Positions 34,395 to 41,869 of a stretch of 64,000 nucleotides of DNA are shown here, one piece after another. Source of the DNA: Occultella gossypii (lineage in GTDB: Bacteria > Actinomycetota > Actinomycetes > Actinomycetales > Beutenbergiaceae); assembly GCF_019947135.1 (NCBI RefSeq), contig NZ_JAGSHT010000020.1, positions 140,008 to 204,007 of the forward strand, written 5' to 3'. Position 1 is the first letter of the stretch. Each line of letters starts with the position of its first letter. A program made the translations under genes and the position numbers. The notes under the pieces were generated by a model. The model did not search any database, was not told where the DNA came from, and saw nothing but the letters and a program-made list of their open reading frames with translations.

Positions 34395-35899
34395 CAGAGC
34401 GTGGCGCGCAGCGCCCGCAGCCGCGCGAGCGAGGCGTCCCGGCCGAGGATCTCCATGGACTCGAACAGCGGCGGTGACACCCGCCGCCCGGTGATGCCCA
34501 CGCGCAGCGGCGCGAACGCGAACCGGGCCTTGATGCCCATGCCCTCCACGAGCGCTGCCTTGAGAGCCTCCTGCTGGGACTCGGGCGAGAAGTCGGCCAG
34601 GTTCGTCAGGACCTCGATCGCGGCGTCGAGCACCGCTGGGGCCTCCTCGCGCAGCCCACCGCGCGCGTCCTCCTCGATCACCACGGCCTCATCGGGGGTG
34701 AACAGGAAGCCGAGCATGCCGGGCGCCTCACCGAGGAGGGTCATCCGCTCCTGGACCAGCGGCGCGGCCGCGTCGAGCAGGGCGCGGTGCTCGGGCGAGA
34801 GGTCGGCGTAGGAGTCCGCGGGCACCAGGCCGGCGGTGTGCAGGTACGGCACCAGCCGGCCCCGGAAGTCCTCGGGCGCGAGCAGGCGCAGGTGGGCGGC
34901 GTTGATCGCCTCGGCCTTCTTGAGGTCGAACCGGGCCGGGTTCGGATTGACGTCCGCGATGTCGAATGCGGCGACCATCTCCTCGCTGGAGAAGATGTCG
35001 TTGTCGGCCGAGATGCCCCAACCGAGCAGGGCCAGGTAGTTCAGCAGGCCCTCCGGGGTGAAACCCCGCTCGCGGTGCAGGAACAGGTTCGACTCGGGGT
35101 CGCGTTTGGAGAGCTTCTTGTTGCCCTCGCCCATCACGTACGGCAGGTGCCCGAAGGCCGGCATCACCGTCGCCACGCCGACGTCCAGCAGCGCCCGGTA
35201 GAGCACCACCTGGCGGGGTGTGGAGGAGAGCAGATCCTCGCCGCGCAGCACGTGGGTGATGCCCATGAGCGCGTCGTCGACCGGGTTGACCAGGGTGTAG
35301 AGGGGCTGACCGTTCCCGCGCACGATCACGAAGTCCGGCACCGAGCCGGCCTTGAAGGTGACGTCCCCGCGGACCAGGTCGGTGAAGGTCACCTCCTCCT
35401 CGGGCATCCGGATCCGCAACACCGGCTCCCGGCCCTGCGCGCGGAACGCGGAGATCTGCTCGGCGGTGAGGTCGCGGTCGAAGCCGTCGTAGCCGAGCTT
35501 CGGGTCCCGCCCGGCGGCCCGGTGGCGCGCCTCGACCTCCTCCGGGGTGGAGAAGGACTCGTAGGCGTGGCCGGCCTCGAGCAGACGCCGGGCGACGTCG
35601 GCGTAGAGGTCCATCCGCTGCGACTGCCGGTACGGCTCATGCGGCCCGCCGACCTCCACACCCTCGTCCCAGTCCAGCCCGAGCCAGCGCAGCGCGTCGA
35701 GCAGCTGCAGGTAGGACTCCTCGCTGTCCCGCGCGGTGTCGGTGTCCTCGATTCGGAACACGAACGTGCCGCCGGTGTGACGGGCGTAGGCCCAGTTGAA
35801 CAGCGCCGTGCGGATCAGCCCGACGTGCGGGGTGCCGGTGGGCGAGGGGCAGAAGCGGACGCGGATGTCGGAACCCGTGGGCGTGGCGGCGGTAGTCAT
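34394..35899 (-). CDS. gltX: Glutamyl-tRNA synthetase
   Basis: A 501-residue class I aminoacyl-tRNA synthetase that charges tRNA-Glu. The HIGH-type motif is in [18 protein letters not shown] and the KMSKS-type motif is [21 protein letters not shown] and [14 protein letters not shown] are GluRS segments. The C-terminal anticodon-binding domain is complete. The length is normal. TAGGCT lies ten bases before the ATG at 35899. In mycobacteria gltX lies between the FAH-family gene and the Gln/Glu tRNA pair; here the tRNAs are about 11.7 kb away because accessory genes have been inserted. Confidence 0.96.
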   Translation of the reverse strand: MTTAATPTGSDIRVRFCPSPTGTPHVGLIRTALFNWAYARHTGGTFVFRIEDTDTARDSEESYLQLLDALRWLGLDWDEGVEVGGPHEPYRQSQRMDLYADVARRLLEAGHAYESFSTPEEVEARHRAAGRDPKLGYDGFDRDLTAEQISAFRAQGREPVLRIRMPEEEVTFTDLVRGDVTFKAGSVPDFVIVRGNGQPLYTLVNPVDDALMGITHVLRGEDLLSSTPRQVVLYRALLDVGVATVMPAFGHLPYVMGEGNKKLSKRDPESNLFLHRERGFTPEGLLNYLALLGWGISADNDIFSSEEMVAAFDIADVNPNPARFDLKKAEAINAAHLRLLAPEDFRGRLVPYLHTAGLVPADSYADLSPEHRALLDAAAPLVQERMTLLGEAPGMLGFLFTPDEAVVIEEDARGGLREEAPAVLDAAIEVLTNLADFSPESQQEALKAALVEGMGIKARFAFAPLRVGITGRRVSPPLFESMEILGRDASLARLRALRATL

Positions 35900-35957
35900 G
35901 ATGGCGCCCAGCCTAGTCTCGGGCTAAGGGCCGGCTCGCCGGTGCCACTCCTCGCCG

Positions 35958-36305
35958 TCAGTTGTAGCGCTCGCCCGTTCCGGCGTCGAGGACGGCCCAG
36001 TCCGGCCCGCCGACGGCGGCCAGTGCGTCGAAGACCTCGCCCGTCGGCCTGTTGACGAAGATCAGCCGTACCTGACCCCCGTCCGTCGTGAAACTGACGC
36101 TGTCGACGCCGTGCGGTACGAGCATCCCGGTGCGTTCGTCGACGAACCCCTCGGCTCCGGTGGCCGCGAGCGCCTCGTTCAGCGCGGCCACGAGAGCGTC
36201 CGGCTCCCCCATCGGCAGGTACTCGCCGGCGTCGTTGTACAACATCTGCGTGTACGGGTCGTCGATCCCCTCGGGGACCCGGTGGACCATGATCATGACA
36301 CCCAT
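35958..36305 (-). CDS. Hypothetical protein
   Basis: A 115-residue soluble protein of mixed composition, with an acidic N-terminal half (PEGIDDPYTQMLYNDAGEYL) and a beta-like C-terminal half (GGQVRLIFVNRPTGEVFDAL). No family recognised. Three closely spaced ATG codons (36305, 36296, 36290) are possible; TAGCCT six bases before 36305 favours the first. It lies between gltX and the FAH gene, all on the minus strand. Confidence 0.6.
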   Translation of the reverse strand: MGVMIMVHRVPEGIDDPYTQMLYNDAGEYLPMGEPDALVAALNEALAATGAEGFVDERTGMLVPHGVDSVSFTTDGGQVRLIFVNRPTGEVFDALAAVGGPDWAVLDAGTGERYN

Positions 36306-36311
36306 GGGTCG

Positions 36312-36317
36312 AGGCTA
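36312..36317 (-). promoter_or_regulatory. -10 hexamer TAGCCT for the hypothetical protein at 36305
   Basis: TAGCCT is six bases before the ATG at 36305. Confidence 0.45.
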
Positions 36318-36324
36318 GCGTGCC

Positions 36325-37089
36325 CTATCGGCGCACCACGGGGTTGCCGAGGATGCCGATCCCCTCGATCTCCACCTCGACGCGCTGACCCTCGAGGATC
36401 GGGCCGACCCCGGCCGGGGTCCCGGTGAGGATGACGTCGCCCGGCAGCAGCGTGAACAGGGTGGAGGCATAGGCGATCAGTTCGGGCACCGAGTGGATCA
36501 TCTGCGCGGTGGAGCCGTCCTGGCGGAGCTCACCGTCCACCCGGGCCTGGATCCGCAGGTCGGAGACGTCGAGGTCGGTGACCAGGACCGGCCCGAGCGG
36601 GCAGGAGGTGTCGAACATCTTGCCGCGGGTCCAGGTCTTGTCGGTCCGTTGCACGTCCCTGGCGGTGACGTCGTTGGCGGCGGTGTAGCCGAGGATGACC
36701 TCGTTCGCGCGCTCGGCCGGCAGGTCCTTGCAGATCCGGGAGATCACCACGGCCAGCTCGGCCTCGTGGTGCACGTCCTGGGAGTAGGAGGGCAGCACGA
36801 TCGGGTCGTCCGGGCCGACCACGGTGGTGTTCGGCTTGACGAAGACGAGCGGCAGCTCGGGGACCTCGTTGCCGAGCTCGGCGGCGTGCTCGGCGTAGTT
36901 GCGCCCGAATGCCACCACCTTCGAGCGTGGGATCACCGGCGCCAGCAGCCGGGTCGTCTCGATCGGGACCCGCTGCCCCGTGGGGGTGAGCGGGGTGTAG
37001 AGGGGGTCACCGGTGAGGACCACCAGGTCGGAGCCCTCCACGAGGGCGTAGTGCGGGTCGTCTCCAGTGGTGAAGCGCGCGATCTGCAT
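36325..37089 (-). CDS. Fumarylacetoacetate-hydrolase-family protein
   Basis: A 254-residue FAH-superfamily enzyme. Metal-binding acidic residues lie in DVHHEAELAVVISR and in GYTAANDVTARDVQ. The RTDKTWTRGKMFDTSCPLGP and ILTGTPAGVG segments complete the active site. Members act as acylpyruvases, oxaloacetate decarboxylases or isomerases of aromatic breakdown products; the homologue beside gltX in mycobacteria (Rv2993c) is annotated as such an isomerase, but no catabolic genes are present here. TAGATT lies seven bases before the ATG at 37089. Confidence 0.92.
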   Translation of the reverse strand: MQIARFTTGDDPHYALVEGSDLVVLTGDPLYTPLTPTGQRVPIETTRLLAPVIPRSKVVAFGRNYAEHAAELGNEVPELPLVFVKPNTTVVGPDDPIVLPSYSQDVHHEAELAVVISRICKDLPAERANEVILGYTAANDVTARDVQRTDKTWTRGKMFDTSCPLGPVLVTDLDVSDLRIQARVDGELRQDGSTAQMIHSVPELIAYASTLFTLLPGDVILTGTPAGVGPILEGQRVEVEIEGIGILGNPVVRR

Positions 37090-37096
37090 GCTCGCA

Positions 37097-37102
37097 AATC
37101 TA
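37097..37102 (-). promoter_or_regulatory. -10 hexamer TAGATT for the FAH-family gene
   Basis: TAGATT is seven bases before the ATG at 37089. Confidence 0.45.
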
Positions 37103-37146
37103 GTGCCGGTGCGCCCCTTCGGTGGCTGCGCCCCACCGCCCGCCGT

Positions 37147-37953
37147 TCACAAGCGGATGATCAGCTCCCCGTGCACCACCACGAACCAGCCGTCCTCCTC
37201 CTGGCCCCAGTCCCGCCAGGCCTGCGCCACCTCGGTGATCTCCGTCTCGGTACCGAACCCGCCGGTGAGGATCTGCCGGCCGAGCGAGGACTGCTCGAGC
37301 CGGTCGGCCCACAGGTTCGACCACCAGGTGCGCGAGTCGTCGTCCGCATAGGTCCAGGTCCCGGACGTGGCGGTGATGTCTTCGAAGCCGGCCTCGCGCG
37401 CCCAGGCGAGCAGCCGCCGTCCGGCATCAGCCTCGGCGTTGTTCTTCTCGGTGACCTGGTGGTAGAGCTCCTGCCACCGGTCCAGCCCGGCGTTCGCCGG
37501 GTACCAGGACATCGCGGCGTAGTCCGCGTCGCGGATCGCGATCAGGCCGCCGTGGCGGGTCACCCGCGCCATCTCCTTCAGGGCGGCGATCGGGTCGCTC
37601 AGGTGCTGCAGCACCTGGTGCGCGTGCACCACGTCGAACGCACCGCGCGCGTACGGCAGGTTGTACACGTCGGCCTGCTCGAAGAGGACGTTGTCCACGT
37701 CGCTGGCCTCGGCGAGTTCCGAGGCCTTCATGAGGACGTCGGTGGCACGGTCGATGCCGAGCACCCGGCCCGGGCGGACATGCTTGGCCAGCCCGACCGT
37801 GATGGTGCCGGGGCCGCAGCCGACGTCGAGCACGTCGTTGCCCTCCTCCAGGTAGGGGAGGAGGTATCCGGCCGAGTTCTCCGCCGTGCGCCACCGATGT
37901 GATCGCAACACGCTCTCGTGATGCCCGTGGGTGTAGGTGTCGGCGCGCTCCAT
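37147..37953 (-). CDS. SAM-dependent methyltransferase
   Basis: A 268-residue class I methyltransferase of the UbiE/Methyltransf_11 type. The SAM-binding motif I is DVLDVGCGPGTITVGLA, acidic motif II is VLGIDRATDVL, and later motifs are YARGAFDVVHAHQVLQHL and VTRHGGLIAIRDADY. The C-terminal part (about residues 150-268) is a substrate-binding cap with many tryptophans. The substrate is unknown. TAAACT six bases before the ATG at 37953 suggests a leaderless start. It is divergent from the membrane protein at 38025. Confidence 0.9.
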   Translation of the reverse strand: MERADTYTHGHHESVLRSHRWRTAENSAGYLLPYLEEGNDVLDVGCGPGTITVGLAKHVRPGRVLGIDRATDVLMKASELAEASDVDNVLFEQADVYNLPYARGAFDVVHAHQVLQHLSDPIAALKEMARVTRHGGLIAIRDADYAAMSWYPANAGLDRWQELYHQVTEKNNAEADAGRRLLAWAREAGFEDITATSGTWTYADDDSRTWWSNLWADRLEQSSLGRQILTGGFGTETEITEVAQAWRDWGQEEDGWFVVVHGELIIRL

Positions 37954-37959
37954 GGACCG

Positions 37960-37965
37960 AGTTTA
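37960..37965 (-). promoter_or_regulatory. -10 hexamer TAAACT for the methyltransferase
   Basis: TAAACT is six bases before the ATG at 37953. Confidence 0.45.
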
Positions 37966-38012
37966 GGGGCGAACTGCCCGTCCGGCCCAGCAAGCGGGGA
38001 CGGCACGTTCGT

Positions 38013-38018
38013 TAGCCT
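38013..38018 (+). promoter_or_regulatory. -10 hexamer TAGCCT for the DUF418-like membrane protein
   Basis: TAGCCT is six bases before the GTG at 38025. Confidence 0.5.
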
Positions 38019-38024
38019 GAGCGG

Positions 38025-39518
38025 GTGAACCGAATCGTGGGAGTGGACACCGCGCGGGGCCTGGCCGTGCTCGGCATGTTCGTCGCGCACCTGGGCATGG
38101 AGCGGCACGTCGGCTTCTTCACCCCGACGGGTTGGTTCTTCGTCGCGGACGGTCGCCCCTCGGCGCTGTTCGCTCTGCTCGCAGGCATCGGGCTGGCATT
38201 CATGACCCGCCGTGCCTACCCGGACGACCTCGCGGGTCTGCGGGTGCAGCGGACCCGCATCATCAAACGCTCCGCGATCCTGTTCGTGTTCGGCTGGTTC
38301 CTGACGTTCCTGCTCACGCCGGTGGCGGTGATCCTGCCCTCCTATGCGTTCCTGTTCCTGCTCGCGTTGCCGTTCCTGCGTCTACGCCCGACGGCGGTGT
38401 TCGCCTGGGCCGGCGCCGCCGTCCTGGTCATGCCGCAGGTCGTGCTGCTGACCCGGTGGGTGCTGTTCTCCAGCACCGAGCCGCGCTTCGATGTCCCGCC
38501 GATCGGCGAGCTGCTCACCGGGTACTACCCGGCGTTGAGCTGGACCGCGTACCTGCTGGTGGGCCTCGGGGTGGGTCGGCTGCCGATGCAGCGGATCAAG
38601 GTCCAGGTCGCGCTCATCTGCGCGGGTATCTCGGCGGCCGCGGTCGGCTACGGCGCGGGGTACGTCCTGTGGTCCGGGCTGGACGACCAGAACGGGCTGG
38701 CCGCGAGCCTGACCAGTGTCGAGGCGCACTCTGGCACCACGTTCGAGATGGCCGGCAACATCGGCGTGGGTCTGGTCGTGCTGGGCCTGTGCCTGCTCGT
38801 CACCACCCAGGTGAAGGCGCTGCGGGTGCTGCTCACACCGATCTCGGCGACCGGTGCGATGTCCCTGACCGTCTACAGCCTGCACATCGTCTACATCCGG
38901 ATCCTCGGCGACGAGGCCGTCTGGTACCCCCAGTCGAACTGGCCGCTGATCGCTCTGATCGTCGGCACCTTCGTGTTCGCCACCCTCTGGCAGCTGACCC
39001 TCGGGCGCGGGCCGCTGGAACGACTGATCAACCGGATGATCCGGCCGAGGCAGCCTCAGGCACCCCAGCAGTGGCCGCCCGCGGGTCCCGGTGGCCCGGC
39101 CTGGTCCGGCGCCCCGACCGGCCCGGGTGGCCCAGGAGTGCAGCCCGCGTATGTCCCGGTCCCGGCGGGCGGGCCGTACGGTCCGCCCGGTCAAGGCGGT
39201 CCACCGGCTGCTGGACCGTACGGACAGGCACCGCAGCACCAGGCACCGCAGCACGGCGCACCGCCGCCGCCCGGCCATCCCGCCCACCCGCAGTACGGAC
39301 AGCCCGCGCTACCTCAGACCGGCCATCCCGCCCACCCGCAGAACGGACAGCCCGCGCTACCTCAGACCGGCCATCCCGCCCACCCGCAGTACGGACAGCC
39401 GTACCAGCCGGCACCTGCCGCACCGGCCGGACCGACCCGACCTGCGCCGTCGGGCCAGCAGCCGGTCCCGGGTCCGCCGCCGGTACCGCCCTACCCGCCA
39501 GCTCCCCCGCCGCGATGA
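38025..39518 (+). CDS. DUF418/HGSNAT-like membrane protein with repetitive Pro-rich tail
   Basis: A 497-residue protein. Residues 1-345 hold about ten membrane segments beginning VGVDTARGLAVLGMFVAHL, the usual start of the DUF418/DUF1624 (HGSNAT-like acyltransferase) group. TGAMSLTVYSLHIVYIRIL near residue 280 is the second conserved region. The group is thought to move acyl groups across the membrane. From about residue 345 to the end is a cytoplasmic-looking tail of Pro, Gly, Gln and Ala with two full copies and a part of a 16-residue repeat (GHPAHPQYGQPALPQT). The GTG at 38025 fits TAGCCT at 38013-38018. The glycosylase-like gene follows with an ATGA overlap. Confidence 0.82.
   Translation: MNRIVGVDTARGLAVLGMFVAHLGMERHVGFFTPTGWFFVADGRPSALFALLAGIGLAFMTRRAYPDDLAGLRVQRTRIIKRSAILFVFGWFLTFLLTPVAVILPSYAFLFLLALPFLRLRPTAVFAWAGAAVLVMPQVVLLTRWVLFSSTEPRFDVPPIGELLTGYYPALSWTAYLLVGLGVGRLPMQRIKVQVALICAGISAAAVGYGAGYVLWSGLDDQNGLAASLTSVEAHSGTTFEMAGNIGVGLVVLGLCLLVTTQVKALRVLLTPISATGAMSLTVYSLHIVYIRILGDEAVWYPQSNWPLIALIVGTFVFATLWQLTLGRGPLERLINRMIRPRQPQAPQQWPPAGPGGPAWSGAPTGPGGPGVQPAYVPVPAGGPYGPPGQGGPPAAGPYGQAPQHQAPQHGAPPPPGHPAHPQYGQPALPQTGHPAHPQNGQPALPQTGHPAHPQYGQPYQPAPAAPAGPTRPAPSGQQPVPGPPPVPPYPPAPPPR
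39273..39400 (+). repeat. 48-base in-frame tandem repeat in the membrane protein tail
   Basis: Units begin at 39273, 39321 and 39369, exactly 48 bases apart, with the third running 32 bases. Units 1 and 2 differ at one visible base (TAC versus AAC in the CAG-AC context). Near-identity at DNA level indicates recent duplication. Confidence 0.92.
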
Positions 39519-40447
39519 GTGCTCCGACCGTGACCACGCCGGCACCTTCCACGACCCTGGCCGCGTCGAACCCGGCCGCGACCACCCTGACGCCGCTGCG
39601 GTGGCGCGCGCTGGAGGCGAGCCACGCCCGCCGGGCCGATGAGTACACGGCCGACCACCGCCGTCGCCGGTCCCGCCACGAGACGCACCCGGTGCAGGAC
39701 TTCCTGTTCACGTACTACCCGACGAAGCCGGCGCAGCTGCGGCGCTGGCACCCCGGCGTCGGGGTGACGCTGCTGGACGCGCCGGAGCGGGCGAGCGCTC
39801 GCTGGTACACCCGCGGACACGTGCCCGGTTCCGCCGTCGTCGACGTCGCGGTCTATCTCGAACAGCGGCGCGACACCGTCGTCTACGTCCACGACCTGCT
39901 CGGCGCGACCCGGTCCCGACCCGGTCAGTTCGGCTGCTTCGGACTGCACGAATGGGCCATGGTGTACCGCCAGGACCCTGCCCAGGTACGCCACCGCAGC
40001 ACCCCGTTGCGACTGGGATCCGAGGGCACGGACTCGGTGGTCGAGTCCCACCAACTGCGGTGCACCCACTTCGACGCCTACCGGTTCTTCACTCCCGAGG
40101 CCCTCGGCCGCAACGCCGAGCCGCTCTCCCGCGCCGACCAGCCGGCCCGGGAGCAGCCGGGGTGCCTCCACGCCGGGATGGACGTCTTCAAGTGGGCCAC
40201 GAAACTCGGCCCGGTGGTGCCCGGTGAGCTGCTGCTGGACACGTTCGAGCTGGCGTGGGACATCCGCGAGCTGGACATGCGCGCCTCGCCGTACGACCTG
40301 ACGGACTGGGGCTACGAACCGGTGCCGATCGAGACGGCGGCGGGCAAGGCGACATACGTGGCGGCGCAACGGGCGTTCGCGGAGCGGTCGGATGCGCTGC
40401 GGGTCCGCCTGCTCGAGGTGACCGGGGCCGTCCTGCACGGCGCGTGA
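39515..40447 (+). CDS. Conserved actinobacterial protein often annotated as 3-methyladenine DNA glycosylase
   Basis: A 310-residue protein whose conserved core begins THPVQDFLFTYYPTKPAQLRRWHPG and includes FGCFGLHEWAMVYR, LRCTHFDAYRFFTPEA and PGCLHAGMDVFKWATKL. I recognise this as an actinobacterial family commonly labelled 3-methyladenine DNA glycosylase in genome annotations, although it lacks the classical helix-hairpin-helix pattern and I am not aware of solid evidence for that activity. The N-terminal 25 residues are Thr/Ala/Pro-rich. Its ATG overlaps the previous stop (ATGA), so the two genes are coupled. Confidence 0.7.
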   Translation: MSAPTVTTPAPSTTLAASNPAATTLTPLRWRALEASHARRADEYTADHRRRRSRHETHPVQDFLFTYYPTKPAQLRRWHPGVGVTLLDAPERASARWYTRGHVPGSAVVDVAVYLEQRRDTVVYVHDLLGATRSRPGQFGCFGLHEWAMVYRQDPAQVRHRSTPLRLGSEGTDSVVESHQLRCTHFDAYRFFTPEALGRNAEPLSRADQPAREQPGCLHAGMDVFKWATKLGPVVPGELLLDTFELAWDIRELDMRASPYDLTDWGYEPVPIETAAGKATYVAAQRAFAERSDALRVRLLEVTGAVLHGA

Positions 40448-40473
40448 TTCACACTCCGTCGGCACTCCACTGA

Positions 40474-40598
40474 CCCGAAACGTCGATCGATCGACCTCCG
40501 ACCCGCAGCTCGGGCCATGGGAACACGCACCCCCGCCGCTCCCCTGTCCCGAAACGTCGATCTGTCCTCACCCGACCCGCAGCTCGGGTCAGTGGAAC
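40474..40598. repeat. Duplicated intergenic element, two copies 74 bases apart
   Basis: CCCGAAACGTCGATC occurs at 40474-40488 and 40548-40562. CGACCCGCAGCTCGGG, which can fold on its CCCG/CGGG ends, occurs at 40499-40514 and 40573-40588. Each copy ends near GGGAAC or GGAACC. Both copies are about 50 bases long and lie in the 165-base gap between convergent genes, as expected for a dispersed palindromic repeat. Confidence 0.8.
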
Positions 40599-40612
40599 CG
40601 TGCTCCGCGACA

Positions 40613-41166
40613 TCAGGATGGTCGGGCGCCGTAGCGCTCCCAACTGGCGATCTCCGAGATCGGCTTGCGGCCGGAGAGACTCGGCGACGCCTGCGCCTGG
40701 GTGGTGTCCGTGTAGCCGAGGCCGATCGCGGACCACGGCTCGAAGTCCTCGGGGATGCCGAGGAGGTCGCGGACCTGCTGCCGGCTCTCCGGGGTGCCGA
40801 ACCACGCGGTCCCGCTGCCGATCCCGAGGGCCCCGGCGGCGAGCATGACGCGCTCGGCGAGACGGCCGTCGTCGTACGCGACCGACCTGCCCTCGCCCTT
40901 GAGCGCGACCACGATCGAGGCGGCGACGCCGGAGAGGAACGCGGTGAACGCGCCGGCTCCGGCGAGCGCGGCGTTGACCTCGGGGTCGGTCACGACAACC
41001 AGGTGCCAGGGCTGGGTGTTCTTCGCACTGCCGGTCCAGCGGGCGACCTCGAGCAGCTGTTCGAGGTCGTCGCGGGCGATCGGGTCCGGAGGAACCGACG
41101 GGACTGGCGCAGGCTGCGCAGGGCGGCGAGGGCGGCTTCGGACGGCTGGGTCTCGTAGGTGCTCAC
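40613..41166 (-). pseudogene. Nitroreductase-family protein, frameshifted near 41086-41093
   Basis: The N-terminal 25 codons from the GTG at 41166 read to LRSLRQSRRF. The homologous sequence then continues in another frame with PPDPIARDDLEQLLEVARW and runs to the stop at 40613. Family members typically read RRFLPDPIARDDL here, so one missing C in the CTCCGGA stretch explains the break; restoring it gives 184 continuous codons. The body has the FMN-binding pattern ARWTGSAKNTQPWHLVVV and AAGALGIGSGTAW. It is otherwise intact, so it is a recent mutation, a programmed event or a sequencing error. An upstream ATG at 41226 is also in frame. Confidence 0.8.
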
Positions 41167-41211
41167 GGCACCATCCTGCGCCAGGAATGCGGCGATGTCC
41201 CCGGCCGCGTC

Positions 41212-41217
41212 TACGAT
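41212..41217 (+). promoter_or_regulatory. -10 hexamer TACGAT for tag
   Basis: TACGAT is seven bases before the ATG at 41225. Confidence 0.45.
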
Positions 41218-41224
41218 CTCGCCC

Positions 41225-41785
41225 ATGGAGACGTTCCGCTGCTTCGGGACCGGCGATCCCCTCTACGAGGCCTACCACGACACCGAATGGGGAGTGCCGC
41301 CGTCGAGCAGCCCCGATGAGAGCGAGCTGTTCGAGCGGATGAGCCTCGAGGCCTTCCAGTCCGGGCTGGCCTGGATCACGATCCTGCGGAAGCGGGAGGG
41401 GTTCCGGGCCGCGTTCGCGGGGTTCGATCCCGCCGCCGTCGCGGCGTTCGACGAAGACGACGTCGCTCGCCTCATGGCCGATGCCGGCATCGTGCGGAAC
41501 CGGGCGAAGATCGACTCGACGATCGCGAACGCCCGAGCGCTGCTGGACCTTCACGAGCGCGGCGAGCGGCTGGCGGACGTGTTCGAGGCGCACCGGCCGC
41601 CCACCCGGGCCCGGCGGGTGCCGGGGTTCGACCAGGTGCCGTCGAACACCCCGGAGTCGAAGGCGCTGGCGAAGGACCTCAAGCGGCGCGGCTTCCGGTT
41701 CGTCGGGCCCACCACCGCGTACGCGGCGATGCAGGCGCTCGGGTACGTCGACGACCACCTCGAGGGGTGCATCAGCGCACGCTGA
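41225..41785 (+). CDS. tag: DNA-3-methyladenine glycosylase I
   Basis: Tag removes 3-methyladenine from alkylated DNA. The 186-residue protein has the zinc-binding N-terminus (Cys6 in FRCFG, His18 in AYHDTEWG) and the matching C-terminal His/Cys pair (DDHLEGC). The catalytic core segment LEAFQSGLAWITILRKREGF includes the conserved glutamate, and GFRFVGPTTAYAAMQALG is the second half of the fold. The ATG at 41225 has TACGAT seven bases upstream. It is divergent from the broken nitroreductase gene; the two start regions overlap in opposite directions. Confidence 0.95.
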   Translation: METFRCFGTGDPLYEAYHDTEWGVPPSSSPDESELFERMSLEAFQSGLAWITILRKREGFRAAFAGFDPAAVAAFDEDDVARLMADAGIVRNRAKIDSTIANARALLDLHERGERLADVFEAHRPPTRARRVPGFDQVPSNTPESKALAKDLKRRGFRFVGPTTAYAAMQALGYVDDHLEGCISAR

Positions 41786-41827
41786 GCCGCATGCGACCGG
41801 CGCGGGGTTCACCAGTCGTTCACCTCG

Positions 41828-41869
41828 ATGACCGATAATCCGGGCATGCCGCCCTGGACCCTGCCTTGA
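41828..41869 (+). other. Possible 13-codon leader peptide upstream of the NRPS
   Basis: A short frame MTDNPGMPPWTLP begins at the ATG at 41828 and ends with a TGA (41867-41869) that overlaps the TTG start of the synthetase as TTGA. This would allow translational coupling. Alternatively it is the true N-terminus of the synthetase displaced by a frameshift. Confidence 0.35.

Noticed and set aside
38132..40447. A 771-residue plus-strand frame extending the glycosylase-like gene upstream
   Set aside because: Its first 461 residues are an out-of-frame arginine/alanine-rich reading of the membrane protein gene; the ATG at 39515 is coupled to the previous stop.
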